A stretch of DNA of 64,000 nt, taken from positions 62,001 to 126,000 of the forward strand of contig JAGAVG010000043.1 of the NCBI GenBank assembly GCA_017942035.1. The letters are read 5' to 3'. The notes beneath the pieces were generated by a model that did no database searches, was not told the DNA's origin, and saw only the letters and a program-made list of their open reading frames with translations. Origin of the DNA: a bacterium (lineage in GTDB: Bacteria > Cyanobacteriota > Vampirovibrionia > Gastranaerophilales > Gastranaerophilaceae). Both the position numbers and the translations under genes were made by a program. How positions within the stretch are numbered: the stretch's first letter is position 1; each line of letters starts with the position of its first letter. Below are positions 26,721 to 35,657 of this stretch, one piece after another.

Positions 26721-27497
26721 ATGAAAGTAGTTATTCTTGCGGGCGGATTAGGAACACGATTATCAGAAGAAACAAGACTTATTCCAAAACCAATGGTTGA
26801 AATCGGCGGAAGACCTATACTGTGGCATATTATGAAAATATATTCATATTATGGATATAATGATTTTGTAATTTTGACAGGATATAAGTCTCATATTATT
26901 AAAGACTATTTTATAAATTATTACACACGCTATTCTGATATTACTGTTGATATGGAAAACAATTCAGTTGAAATTCACAAAAACCGCTATGAGCCATGGA
27001 GAGTAACGATGCTTTATACAGGACAGGATACTATGACTGGTGGAAGAGTAAAAAAAGCTCAGGATTATATCGGTGATGAACAGTTTTTATTAACCTATGG
27101 TGATGGTGTAAGTGATATAAATATTAAAGATGTTGTTGATTTTCATAATAAAAAAGGACAATATCTCACAATGACCGCAGTTCAGCCTTGCGGAAGATTT
27201 GGAGCTATTGATATTGCTTCTGACGGTTTGATAAATAATTTTAAGGAAAAACCTCAAGGAGATGGCGGCTGGATAAATGGCGGTTTTATGGTTTGTGAAC
27301 CTCAAGTGTTTGATTATATAAAAGATGACGAAAGTGTTATATTTGAAAGGGAACCATTAGAAAATCTTGCAAAAGACGGCCAATTAAATGCATATAAACA
27401 TAACGGCTTTTGGCGCCCGATGGATACTCTTAAAGATAAAAATGATTTAACAGAAATGTGGTTAAGGATGGATGCACCATGGGCGAAATGGATGTAG
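26721..27497 (+). CDS. rfbF: Glucose-1-phosphate cytidylyltransferase
   Basis: 258 aa. Forms CDP-glucose from CTP and glucose-1-phosphate. Motifs: VVILAGGLGTRLSEET with KPMVEIGGRPILWHIM, LTYGDGVSDI (metal site), WINGGFMV and GFWRPMDTLKDK. First enzyme of the CDP-3,6-dideoxyhexose pathway with RfbG and RfbH downstream. GTGGAG precedes the ATG. Confidence 0.95.
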   Translation: MKVVILAGGLGTRLSEETRLIPKPMVEIGGRPILWHIMKIYSYYGYNDFVILTGYKSHIIKDYFINYYTRYSDITVDMENNSVEIHKNRYEPWRVTMLYTGQDTMTGGRVKKAQDYIGDEQFLLTYGDGVSDINIKDVVDFHNKKGQYLTMTAVQPCGRFGAIDIASDGLINNFKEKPQGDGGWINGGFMVCEPQVFDYIKDDESVIFEREPLENLAKDGQLNAYKHNGFWRPMDTLKDKNDLTEMWLRMDAPWAKWM

Positions 27498-29056
27498 TTG
27501 AAGATGAAATATTATTGTCAATATGTATTCCTACTTATAACAGGTGTCCGTATCTGGCAAAAACGTTATATGAATTTACGCAAGATAAAACATTTTTGAA
27601 TACAAACTATATAGAAGTAGTTATTTGTGATAACTGCTCTACGGATGAGACACAAAGTTTGTGTGAAATGTATGCTGAAAAATTCCCGGGTAAAATAAAA
27701 TATGTAAGACGGGATGTTCCGGTTTTCCCAGATGAAAATATTAATAAATCTTTGGATTTCGGGCGCGGAAAATATTTGAAATTAAATAATGATACCTGTT
27801 ATTTTAAAAGGGGGTGCCTTGAACAGGTAATCAATTTCCTAAAATCTAATACTGATGTTGATATAGTTTTTTTCGCGATAGCATGTGCATTTTCTGATTT
27901 AAAAATAAAATATGTAAATACAGTTGATGAGTTTGTAAGTTTTTTGGGTTATTTTTCAACATGGATAGGTGGCTTTTGTGTAAAAGCTGAGACTTACAGA
28001 GCTCTCGAGAATCCGTTAAGATATGTGAAGACAAAGCTTCCTCAGGTCGACATCTTATTAAGAATGATAAATAACGGAGCAAAGGTTTGTATAAATAATG
28101 AAAAAATTTTATTTGTTCAAGATGTAAAAAATAAGCCGCTCGATTACCGGATTGCAAAAATTTTCGGGAAGAATTATCTGGATATTCTGCGAGAATATCT
28201 GCCGGAAGGTGAACTATCCAGACTTACATACGAACTTGAAAAGAAAAGAGTGCTTCTCGGACAGATTAATTTATTTTGTTTTCAAGTTGAAAATCCATAC
28301 CCGGGTTCTAATAAAGAGTATATCCGATTTTTACTTTCATATTACTGGTATAATTTTTATTTTTGGAAAAAATATCTTGGTTACCATTTCCATCGTGTGT
28401 TCAGAATTCAAAAATATAATGAGTTCAGGGTAATAAAAATATTTGGCATAAAAGTAAAATATAGAATGAAAAATAGAAAAAACTCTAAACCTGTTGAAAA
28501 AGATTATACAATATGCAGTGAACGTCCTGAATGTGTTCATGTAGGCAATTACACATATGGAAGAGTCAATGCTCTGGCGTTTGCCGGCAGCTCTATTCTT
28601 GATATTGGGAATTTTTGTTCTATAGGACCTGATGTTACCTTTCTTTTGTCTGCAGAACATCCTTATGAAGGATTTTCAACGTACCCTTATAAAGTTAAAA
28701 TTTTAGGAGAACAATATGAGGCTGTCTCAAGAGGAAACATTATTGTTAAAGATGATGTATGGATTGGTCAAAGTGCGATTATACTTTCGGGTGTAACTAT
28801 CGGTCAAGGTGCTGTTATTGGTGCAGGAGCTATTGTGACAAAAGATGTCCCGCCTTATGCAATTGTAGCCGGAAATCCTGCAAAAATAATTAAATACAGA
28901 TTTGAGCAAGAAATTATTGATGAAATGTTAAAATTTGATTTTTCAAAATTAACGCCGGAGATGATTAAAAATGCTAAGGATGTTCTTTATACAAAACTTA
29001 CAAAAGATAATGTAAAAGAGGTTTTAGCAAAAATAAGAGAATGTGAAAATGTTTGA
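27479..29056 (+). CDS. Bifunctional GT2 glycosyltransferase fused to a CatB-like hexapeptide acyltransferase
   Basis: 525 aa from the ATG at 27479, which overlaps rfbF by 19 bp and has AAGGA 10 nt before it; a GTG at 27458 is also in frame. The N-terminal GT-A domain (about 5-290) has LSICIPTYNRCPYL and CDNCSTDETQ. The C-terminal part (about 360-500) is a left-handed beta helix with LDIGNFCSIGPDV, DDVWIGQSAIILSGVTIG and AIVAGNPAKIIK, typical of CatB/WbbJ-type O-acetyltransferases, with the catalytic His likely in SAEHPYEG. It would add a sugar and acetylate it, or act on two linked steps. Confidence 0.85.
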   Translation: MGEMDVVEDEILLSICIPTYNRCPYLAKTLYEFTQDKTFLNTNYIEVVICDNCSTDETQSLCEMYAEKFPGKIKYVRRDVPVFPDENINKSLDFGRGKYLKLNNDTCYFKRGCLEQVINFLKSNTDVDIVFFAIACAFSDLKIKYVNTVDEFVSFLGYFSTWIGGFCVKAETYRALENPLRYVKTKLPQVDILLRMINNGAKVCINNEKILFVQDVKNKPLDYRIAKIFGKNYLDILREYLPEGELSRLTYELEKKRVLLGQINLFCFQVENPYPGSNKEYIRFLLSYYWYNFYFWKKYLGYHFHRVFRIQKYNEFRVIKIFGIKVKYRMKNRKNSKPVEKDYTICSERPECVHVGNYTYGRVNALAFAGSSILDIGNFCSIGPDVTFLLSAEHPYEGFSTYPYKVKILGEQYEAVSRGNIIVKDDVWIGQSAIILSGVTIGQGAVIGAGAIVTKDVPPYAIVAGNPAKIIKYRFEQEIIDEMLKFDFSKLTPEMIKNAKDVLYTKLTKDNVKEVLAKIRECENV

Positions 29057-30104
29057 TAATATATATAAAGATAGAAAAGTATTTTTAACAGGTCATACAG
29101 GCTTTAAAGGAAGCTGGATGACTTTGTGGCTGAAAACTTTAGGGGCAGAGGTTTTGGGTTATTCTTTGGAACCGGAAACTAGTCCTTCGATGTTTGAAGA
29201 GCTTAGAATCTACGGCCAATGTCGTAATGAGTTTGGAAATATTCTTAATAGCAGACATTTAGAAGAAACAATGGCGGATTTTGCTCCGGATATTGTCTTT
29301 CATCTTGCCGCACAGCCTTTAGTAAGACTTTCTTATAAGGAACCTAAGTTGACTTATGAAACAAATGTTATCGGAACTTTAAATGTTTTAGAGGCTGCAA
29401 GAAAGTGTAATTCTGTAAAAGCTTTTGTAAACGTTACTACTGATAAATGTTATGAGAATAAAGAAGTATCCCGCGGTTATATTGAAGATGATCCAATGGG
29501 CGGATATGATATGTATTCATCTTCAAAAGGATGTGCGGAAATTTTATCTTCTTCTTATCGTCGTTCATTTTTATCAGGCGATGAAGGATTTGCTCTTGCT
29601 ACAGCTCGTGCAGGAAATGTAATAGGCGGAGGTGACTGGGCTTTAGATAGATTAGTTCCGGATTGCATCAGAGCGATTAATTCTGATAATGATATAGAAA
29701 TTAGAAATCCTGTTGCAATAAGACCATGGCAGCATGTTTTGGAACCTCTTTCCGGATACCTTCTATTAGGACAAAAATTGTTGCAAGAAGGTAGAAAATA
29801 TGCGCAAGGTTTTAATTTCGGGCCGGAAGAATCCAGTGTTTTGACAGTAGCAGATGTTGCTCAAAAAGTTGTAAACGCTTACGGAAAAGGAAATGTTGTA
29901 GTCGGAGAAAAGAGTTCTTTGCATGAAGCCGGACTTTTGATGCTAAATATTGATAAGGCTTTTAATATTTTAGGCTGGAAGCCTTCATATAATGCTGATG
30001 AAGCAATATTGAAAACGGTTGATTGGTATAAACATTTTTATGCAAAAGATGTTGATATGTTAGATTTTACGTTAACACAGATAAAAGAATATGGGAGAAT
30101 TTAA
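29049..30104 (+). CDS. rfbG: CDP-glucose 4,6-dehydratase
   Basis: 351 aa from the ATG at 29049 (GTG at 29043 is also in frame). It overlaps the preceding stop as ATGTTTGA. SDR fold with VFLTGHTGFKGSW (NAD site), LAAQPLVRLSY, TTDKCYEN, the catalytic YSSSKGCAE and IRPWQHVLEPLSGYL. Makes CDP-4-keto-6-deoxyglucose for RfbH. The typical order rfbF-rfbG-rfbH is kept except for the fusion gene inserted between F and G. Confidence 0.95.
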   Translation: MFDNIYKDRKVFLTGHTGFKGSWMTLWLKTLGAEVLGYSLEPETSPSMFEELRIYGQCRNEFGNILNSRHLEETMADFAPDIVFHLAAQPLVRLSYKEPKLTYETNVIGTLNVLEAARKCNSVKAFVNVTTDKCYENKEVSRGYIEDDPMGGYDMYSSSKGCAEILSSSYRRSFLSGDEGFALATARAGNVIGGGDWALDRLVPDCIRAINSDNDIEIRNPVAIRPWQHVLEPLSGYLLLGQKLLQEGRKYAQGFNFGPEESSVLTVADVAQKVVNAYGKGNVVVGEKSSLHEAGLLMLNIDKAFNILGWKPSYNADEAILKTVDWYKHFYAKDVDMLDFTLTQIKEYGRI

Positions 30105-31458
30105 ATTGGAACAAGAGTTGCGTAACAAAGTAAAAGATGCTGCAAGATTATATTATAGAGAAGTTTTTAAATCAAAAAAGAATTTCGATTATATTCCACC
30201 TTCTGGAAAGTTGTTGGGAGAAGAAGAATTATTGAATATGATTGATGCTTCTCTTGATATGTGGCTTACATCTGGAAGGTTTAATAAAGAGTTTGAAACA
30301 AAATTTGCTAATTATTTGAATGTAAAATATGCTCTTTCTGTAAATTCCGGTTCAAGTGCAAATTTGCTTGCATTATCAGCTTTGACATCATATAAATTAG
30401 GAGAAAGACGTTTAAAAAAAGGTGATGAAGTAATATCTGTAGCTGCAGGATTTCCAACAACAATTAACCCTATAATACAGCAAGGGCTAATTCCGGTATT
30501 TGTCGATAGTGAAGTTGGAACTTATAATATTAATGCCGATAAAATAGAAGAAGCAATTTCTCCCAAAACGAAAGCAATATTTCTAGCTCATACGCTTGGA
30601 AACAGCTATGATTTAGATAAAATTATGACACTGGCCGAAAAGTATAATTTATGGGTTATAGAAGATGCCTGTGATGCGCTGGGTGGAGAGTATAAAGGTA
30701 AAAAAATCGGAACTGTCGGTCATATTGGAACATTTAGCTTTTATCCAGCCCATCATTTAACAATGGGAGAAGGTGGGGCGGTAATTACAAATGACCCTCA
30801 ATTATACAAAATTCTTATGTCTTTCCGTGACTGGGGCAGAGACTGTTGCTGTCCTCCTGGTAAAGATGGAATTTGTAATAAACGATTTTCACAACAGTTA
30901 GGGAATTTGCCTTATGGGTATGATCATAAATACACTTATTCTCATATCGGATTTAATTTAAAAATTACCGATTGGCAAGCTGCTCTGGGGTGTTCTCAAA
31001 TTGATAAATTAGATGAATTTCTAAAAATCAGACGGGAAAATGCCGAACTTTTGACGAAATTGCTCGCAGGTATGGATGAATACTTAATTCTTCCAAAAAT
31101 AAATGATGGAGTGAAACCCTCATGGTTTGGATATTTGATTTCTGTTAAGGCAGATGCGCCTTTTACAAAACAGCAGTTGGTTGAATATTTAGAAAATCAT
31201 GGAGTTGGAACACGTCAGTTATTTGCCGGAAATATTTTGAGGCAGCCTATGATAGTTGATAACGATGTTGATTTTAGAATCGGAAATTCACAACTTATTA
31301 ATTCAAAAGACTTGAATGAAGAATATTATAAACTTCTTCCAATAACTGATTTTATAATGAATTCTACATTCTGGGTTGGAACATTTCCGGCTCTCGGAGA
31401 AATAGAAATTACAAGAATTGCTAATACTATAATTGATTTCATAAAAAAATATAAGTGA
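30091..31458 (+). CDS. rfbH: CDP-6-deoxy-4-hexulose 3-dehydrase (E1, RfbH)
   Basis: 455 aa from ATG at 30091; a TTG at 30106 with GGGAGA 7 nt before it is an alternative start. Aminotransferase-fold PMP enzyme. The usual PLP lysine is replaced by His in FSFYPAHHLTMGEGG, the E1 hallmark, and an iron-sulfur cysteine set lies in DWGRDCCCPPGKDGIC. It removes the C3 hydroxyl to give CDP-4-keto-3,6-dideoxyglucose, together with an E3-type reductase not seen in this window. Overlaps rfbG by 14 bp. Confidence 0.95.
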   Translation: MGEFKLEQELRNKVKDAARLYYREVFKSKKNFDYIPPSGKLLGEEELLNMIDASLDMWLTSGRFNKEFETKFANYLNVKYALSVNSGSSANLLALSALTSYKLGERRLKKGDEVISVAAGFPTTINPIIQQGLIPVFVDSEVGTYNINADKIEEAISPKTKAIFLAHTLGNSYDLDKIMTLAEKYNLWVIEDACDALGGEYKGKKIGTVGHIGTFSFYPAHHLTMGEGGAVITNDPQLYKILMSFRDWGRDCCCPPGKDGICNKRFSQQLGNLPYGYDHKYTYSHIGFNLKITDWQAALGCSQIDKLDEFLKIRRENAELLTKLLAGMDEYLILPKINDGVKPSWFGYLISVKADAPFTKQQLVEYLENHGVGTRQLFAGNILRQPMIVDNDVDFRIGNSQLINSKDLNEEYYKLLPITDFIMNSTFWVGTFPALGEIEITRIANTIIDFIKKYK

Positions 31459-31483
31459 TTGTTTGCTAGTTAAGGAAAAACGA

Positions 31484-32383
31484 ATGAAAAAGAAAATATT
31501 ATTAACCGGTTCGGGCGGTTTTATAGGACGTAATATTAAAGAAAGTTATCTCGCTGAAAAATATGAGATAATTTCACCCCGTTCTTTTGAATTGGATTTG
31601 TTAGATTCTGATGCTGTGAGTGAGTATTTTAAGGATAAATATTTTGACGCAATCTGGCATGCCGGGTGTAAGCCAGGACATAGAAATGCAAAAGATACGT
31701 CCGCTCTTTTTTATTCCAATGTAAGAATGTTTGAAAATCTTGTCAGACAAAACGCACATTTTAAAAAGTTTATAAATTTTGGCTCCGGCGCTATTTATGA
31801 TATGTGTTCTGATATCACTGATGCTAACGAAAATAATATTTATAAAAAAATAGGAAAAGATGAGCATAGTTTTTGTAAATACGTTGTTGGGAAAAGAATT
31901 GACGCGCTTTTTAAAGAGGGTAAAAAGTTTGTCGATATGAATATTTTCGGGATTTTCGGAAAATATGAAGACTGGGAAATAAGATTTCTTTCTAATGCAA
32001 TTTGTAAGGCAATTTATGATTTGCCAATCACATTAAGACAAAATAGAAGATTTTCATATCTGGACGTGAATGATTTAATGCCTGTATTGGAATTTTTTAC
32101 TGAAAATGATACAAAATATTCTCATTATAATGTTTGTCCTGATGTTTCAACAAGTTTGATTGAAGCTGCAAGAATTGTAAAGAAAATAAGCGGAAAAGAT
32201 ATCCCAATTATTGCGGCGCAAGAAGGATTTGGATATGATTATACTGGTGATAATGCGAGATTACATGAAGAATTTAGCGGTCTAAAATTTACGCCGTTGG
32301 AGAAATCTTTGGAAAATTTGTATAAATATTATGAAAATATAAAAAATAATATAGATGTAAAATTATTAATGGAGGATAAATAA
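31484..32383 (+). CDS. NAD-dependent epimerase/reductase of the SDR superfamily
   Basis: 299 aa from the ATG at 31484 (AAGGAAAAACG before it). Rossmann start KILLTGSGGFIGRNI, catalytic Ser region FGSGAIYD and YVVGK (YxxxK). By position it is the candidate C4 reductase or epimerase acting on the CDP-4-keto-dideoxy sugar from RfbH. Which stereoisomer results (abequose, paratose, ascarylose or a branched product) cannot be read from sequence. The stop is immediately followed by the next gene's GTG. Confidence 0.8.
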   Translation: MKKKILLTGSGGFIGRNIKESYLAEKYEIISPRSFELDLLDSDAVSEYFKDKYFDAIWHAGCKPGHRNAKDTSALFYSNVRMFENLVRQNAHFKKFINFGSGAIYDMCSDITDANENNIYKKIGKDEHSFCKYVVGKRIDALFKEGKKFVDMNIFGIFGKYEDWEIRFLSNAICKAIYDLPITLRQNRRFSYLDVNDLMPVLEFFTENDTKYSHYNVCPDVSTSLIEAARIVKKISGKDIPIIAAQEGFGYDYTGDNARLHEEFSGLKFTPLEKSLENLYKYYENIKNNIDVKLLMEDK

Positions 32384-33202
32384 GTGAACGATTTAGAAAA
32401 GAAAATGGTTGATGCTCTTTCAGATTTAAAAGAAAAACATCATGTTGTAGGTGTAAAAGCTGAATTTGAGGCTGAAGGCACAAGACTTGAAGAGGCAATG
32501 CGTTTAAAAGAAGTAGTTACAAAAGCCGGATTGGAGTTAACAATGAAAATCGGCGGATGTGAAGCTTTAAAAGATATGTATGATGCTAGAATTATTGGTG
32601 TTAATGCAATTGTTGCACCTATGATAGAATCAGCTTATGCCCTGAAAAAATATATAAAGTCAACAAAATTAGCATTCCCTGAATGTGAATGGAAGGATAC
32701 AAAATTTTTAATAAATATTGAAACAATTTCAGGCTATAATTGTTTGGATGAAATTCTTTCTTCAGAGGAATCGGAGTCTCTTGCCGGTATTGTTATGGGA
32801 AGAGTAGATATGACAGGTTCGCTAGGCTTAACAAGAGAAGATATTAATGACGATAGAATTCTTGAAATTGCCAAAAATATTGCCCGTAAAGCTCAAGAAC
32901 ATAAAAAAGAAATGGTAATAGGCGGAGGTGTTTCAAAATATTCAATCCCATTTTTTGCAAGTTTGCCTGAAGGCAGCCTTACAAGGTTTGAAACAAGAAA
33001 GATTATATTTGATGCACCAAAAGCAATTGCAGATTCAAATACAGATAAAGGTTTGATGAAAGCGGTTGGATTTGAATTGTTATGGTTAAAAAATAAACGT
33101 AACTTCTACAAAAATATTTTTGAAGAAGATACCCAACGCCTTCAAATGCTTGAATGCAGATATAAAGAGTTAATAGCTGAAGCAGGCGGACATTATGAAT
33201 AA
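32384..33202 (+). CDS. HpcH/HpaI-like aldolase / citrate-lyase family protein
   Basis: 272 aa, GTG start with GGAGG 8 nt upstream. TIM-barrel features: VGVKAEFEAEGTRLEE (start), KIGGCEALKDM, IVAPMIESAY, FLINIETISGY (metal Glu) and VMGRVDMTGSLGL. Members cleave or form bonds between pyruvate (or acetyl-CoA) and aldehydes. In this operon it may supply or extend a keto-acid-derived sugar unit. This is inference; no characterised close relative is known to me. Confidence 0.75.
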   Translation: MNDLEKKMVDALSDLKEKHHVVGVKAEFEAEGTRLEEAMRLKEVVTKAGLELTMKIGGCEALKDMYDARIIGVNAIVAPMIESAYALKKYIKSTKLAFPECEWKDTKFLINIETISGYNCLDEILSSEESESLAGIVMGRVDMTGSLGLTREDINDDRILEIAKNIARKAQEHKKEMVIGGGVSKYSIPFFASLPEGSLTRFETRKIIFDAPKAIADSNTDKGLMKAVGFELLWLKNKRNFYKNIFEEDTQRLQMLECRYKELIAEAGGHYE

Positions 33203-33854
33203 AGCATTAATAACAGGTGCATCCCGAGGAATTGGTAAAGCTATAAAAGAACTTTTTGAGGCAAGGGGCATATTTGTATATGCTCCTACCCGTTCAGAAA
33301 TGGATTTATCATCTGCTGAAAGTATAAAATCCTATATATCTACAGTTAAGGATGTGGATATTTTGATTAATTGTGCAGGAGTAAATAATCTGGCGTCAAT
33401 TGATGAATTAACAGATGAAAAATTTGAAGAAATGCTTAAGGTTAATCTCATTGCTCAGACTCTTCTTATAAAATATTTGACACCATATATGAAAGAAAAA
33501 AGATACGGCAGAATTGTAAATTTTTCGTCTATATGGAGTGAATTTTCAAAAGAGCGCCGGATAATGTATTCAATAGCAAAATCCGGTGTAAACGGGCTTA
33601 CGACAGCCGCAGCGGTTGAGCTTTCGAAATATAATATTCTTACGAATGCTGTTGCGCCCGGATTTGTTAATACAGAAATGACCTCAAAAAATAATACGCC
33701 CGAACAAATAAAAGCTCTTTCCGATGCACTTCCTATAAAGAGAATGGCTGAACCGTGTGAGATTGCAGAATTAGTATATTTTCTTGCGAGTGAAAAAAAT
33801 ACATTCATAACCGGCCAGACAATATTTGCCGATGGAGGTTTTTCATGTGTGTAG
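33195..33854 (+). CDS. Short-chain dehydrogenase/reductase
   Basis: 219 aa classical SDR: LITGASRGIGKAI, INCAGVNN, catalytic Ser in VNFSSIWS, YSIAKSG (YxxxK), APGFVNTEM and the terminal FADGGFSCV. NAD(P)H-dependent reduction of a keto group is expected. Overlaps the aldolase by 8 bp and the cyclase gene by 10 bp, so translation is coupled across the three. Confidence 0.88.
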   Translation: MNKALITGASRGIGKAIKELFEARGIFVYAPTRSEMDLSSAESIKSYISTVKDVDILINCAGVNNLASIDELTDEKFEEMLKVNLIAQTLLIKYLTPYMKEKRYGRIVNFSSIWSEFSKERRIMYSIAKSGVNGLTTAAAVELSKYNILTNAVAPGFVNTEMTSKNNTPEQIKALSDALPIKRMAEPCEIAELVYFLASEKNTFITGQTIFADGGFSCV

Positions 33855-35002
33855 ATAAGATAACGATTAAATCAAATATAAAAAATTATAATGTTGTCTT
33901 TGAAAGTGAAGATAATTTCCTGAAAGAACTTTCAAATCTTGAAAATTCAATATTTATTGTTGATGAAAATGTGTATAATTTGCACAAAGGCGGATGTTTA
34001 GATGTTCTTCCAAAAGAAAGGTTGATTATTCTTAAAATTTCAGAGGATAAAAAAACAATTCAAACCGTGTGCGAATTATATGAAATGATAATGAAATTTG
34101 CACCGCGAAAGAATTTGAATTTAATCTCTATAGGTGGCGGGATTACTCAGGATGTAACGGGTTTTGTTGCATCAACCTTGTACCGCGGTGTTAATTGGAT
34201 ATTTGTTCCTACAACCCTTTTAGCTCAAGTTGACAGTTGTATCGGAGCTAAAACATCATTGAATTTTAATCATTACAAAAATCTTGTCGGAACTTTTTAT
34301 CCCCCGTCAGAAATTCACATATATCCAGAGTTTCTTAGAACTCTTAGCAGAGGAGATTTTTATTCAGGTGTTGGTGAAATGGCAAAACTCCATATTATGA
34401 ACGGAGAAAATGATACAAAAGCTTTTATAGAAGATTTGCCATTGATAGACAAATGCGATTTTGATGTACTTTTAAAAAGAACACGAAATTGTTTAAATAT
34501 CAAAAAATCATACATAGAAAACGATGAATTTGATACTGGACGCCGAAATTTATTGAATTACGGACACTGTTTCGGGCATGCAATAGAAAGCTCCACTGAT
34601 TTTGGAATTTCACACGGTCAGGCGGTTGTACTGGGCATGATTTTAGCAAATAAATATGCAAAACAGATAGGGATTTTGTCTGCTGAAAATGAAAAATTTG
34701 TGAGAGAAAAAGTTCTTGAACCAATATTGGTTGCGCAAATCCCTGAAATTGATGTTGAAAAAACAATAAAGGCTATGGGACAAGATAAGAAAAATCTAGG
34801 AAAAGGTCTTGCGCTTGTAATGCTGAAAGATAATTATGAACTAGTAAAAATAACAGATTTGACAGAGAAAAATGCTGGTGTGATTTTGAAGTCTTATATG
34901 AGCTCAAATTGCCAAAACCCTTGTCGTACGGATGTTTTCGGGGGGGGGGGGCTCCTAGAATACATTAAGCTTTTCCTATTTAGCGGGGTCAGATATGCAT
35001 AA
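33845..35002 (+). CDS. 3-dehydroquinate-synthase-like sugar-phosphate cyclase with a poly-G tail
   Basis: 385 aa. Two-domain DHQS fold: SIGGGITQDVTGFVAST (NAD), FVPTTLLAQVDSCIGAKTS, GVGEMAKLH (metal Glu) and NYGHCFGHAIES (metal His). Its place in a sugar operon and the AKTSLNFNHYKNL variant argue against housekeeping aroB and for a dedicated cyclitol or deoxy-sugar role. The last codons after KSYMSSN run through twelve G (34940-34951). At this length the frame ends as ATGCATAA, overlapping the HAD start. One G fewer or more brings a stop within about 15 bp, before the HAD gene. Confidence 0.82.
   Translation: MCVDKITIKSNIKNYNVVFESEDNFLKELSNLENSIFIVDENVYNLHKGGCLDVLPKERLIILKISEDKKTIQTVCELYEMIMKFAPRKNLNLISIGGGITQDVTGFVASTLYRGVNWIFVPTTLLAQVDSCIGAKTSLNFNHYKNLVGTFYPPSEIHIYPEFLRTLSRGDFYSGVGEMAKLHIMNGENDTKAFIEDLPLIDKCDFDVLLKRTRNCLNIKKSYIENDEFDTGRRNLLNYGHCFGHAIESSTDFGISHGQAVVLGMILANKYAKQIGILSAENEKFVREKVLEPILVAQIPEIDVEKTIKAMGQDKKNLGKGLALVMLKDNYELVKITDLTEKNAGVILKSYMSSNCQNPCRTDVFGGGGLLEYIKLFLFSGVRYA
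34940..34951 (+). repeat. Poly-G tract (12 G), candidate phase-variable site
   Basis: Twelve consecutive G inside the 3' end of the cyclase gene in AT-rich DNA. Such tracts are prone to slipped-strand length change. Confidence 0.8.
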
Positions 35003-35642
35003 TTACATTTTTGATCTCGACGGAACAATAATTAATTCAGCGGATGAAGTGCTAAAGTGTCTAAAACAATCCTTTTTGCAGGCAGGGTATAATATTAATG
35101 AATATGAATTTTCATCAGATTTAATCGGCCCGCCTTTAAAACAAATTATAAAAAATATTGATAAAAATCTTAACGAGGAAACAAAAATAAAAGAAATAAT
35201 GCAAAACTTCCGAACAATATATGATAATGAAAAAAATGATATAAGCAGACTTTACGATGGTATTTTTGACTATTTGCAAAAGCTTAAAAGAGAGGGGAAA
35301 AAACTTTTTATAGCAACATTTAAACCGGAATTGCCAACACAAAGAATTCTAAAACAATATAAGCTTGATATGTTTGATGATGTGTATACAATAGATAAAT
35401 TCGGCGTTCAAATAACAAAAACAGAAATGATTTGTGATATAATAAATAAGTATAAGTTAGAAAGAGCAAAAACAATTATGATAGGGGATTCTTCAAGTGA
35501 TATGACAGCGGCAAAAGAGGCTGGCATAAGCTCGGTTGGAGTATTATGGGGATATGGCAGAGATAAAACAGAATTGCTTAAAAATGCGGATTTTGTCATA
35601 AATAGAATTGAAGAACTGGAACAATTAAAAATTTGTTTATAA
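34995..35642 (+). CDS. HAD-family hydrolase (phosphoglycolate-phosphatase-like)
   Basis: 215 aa. Motif I YIFDLDGTIINS, motif II IATFKPE, motif III lysine region and motif IV IMIGDSSSDMTAAKEAG; an inserted cap domain follows motif I. Expected to remove phosphate from a pathway intermediate, fitting its place after the cyclase. Start overlaps the cyclase stop, so expression may depend on the poly-G frame. Confidence 0.87.
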   Translation: MHNYIFDLDGTIINSADEVLKCLKQSFLQAGYNINEYEFSSDLIGPPLKQIIKNIDKNLNEETKIKEIMQNFRTIYDNEKNDISRLYDGIFDYLQKLKREGKKLFIATFKPELPTQRILKQYKLDMFDDVYTIDKFGVQITKTEMICDIINKYKLERAKTIMIGDSSSDMTAAKEAGISSVGVLWGYGRDKTELLKNADFVINRIEELEQLKICL

Positions 35643-35657
35643 GAAAGGAAAATAAAA

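Noticed and set aside
33845-35002. Housekeeping aroB
   Set aside because: The fold matches, but the operon is dedicated to sugar synthesis and the active-site stretch differs from standard DHQS; a specialised cyclase is more likely.
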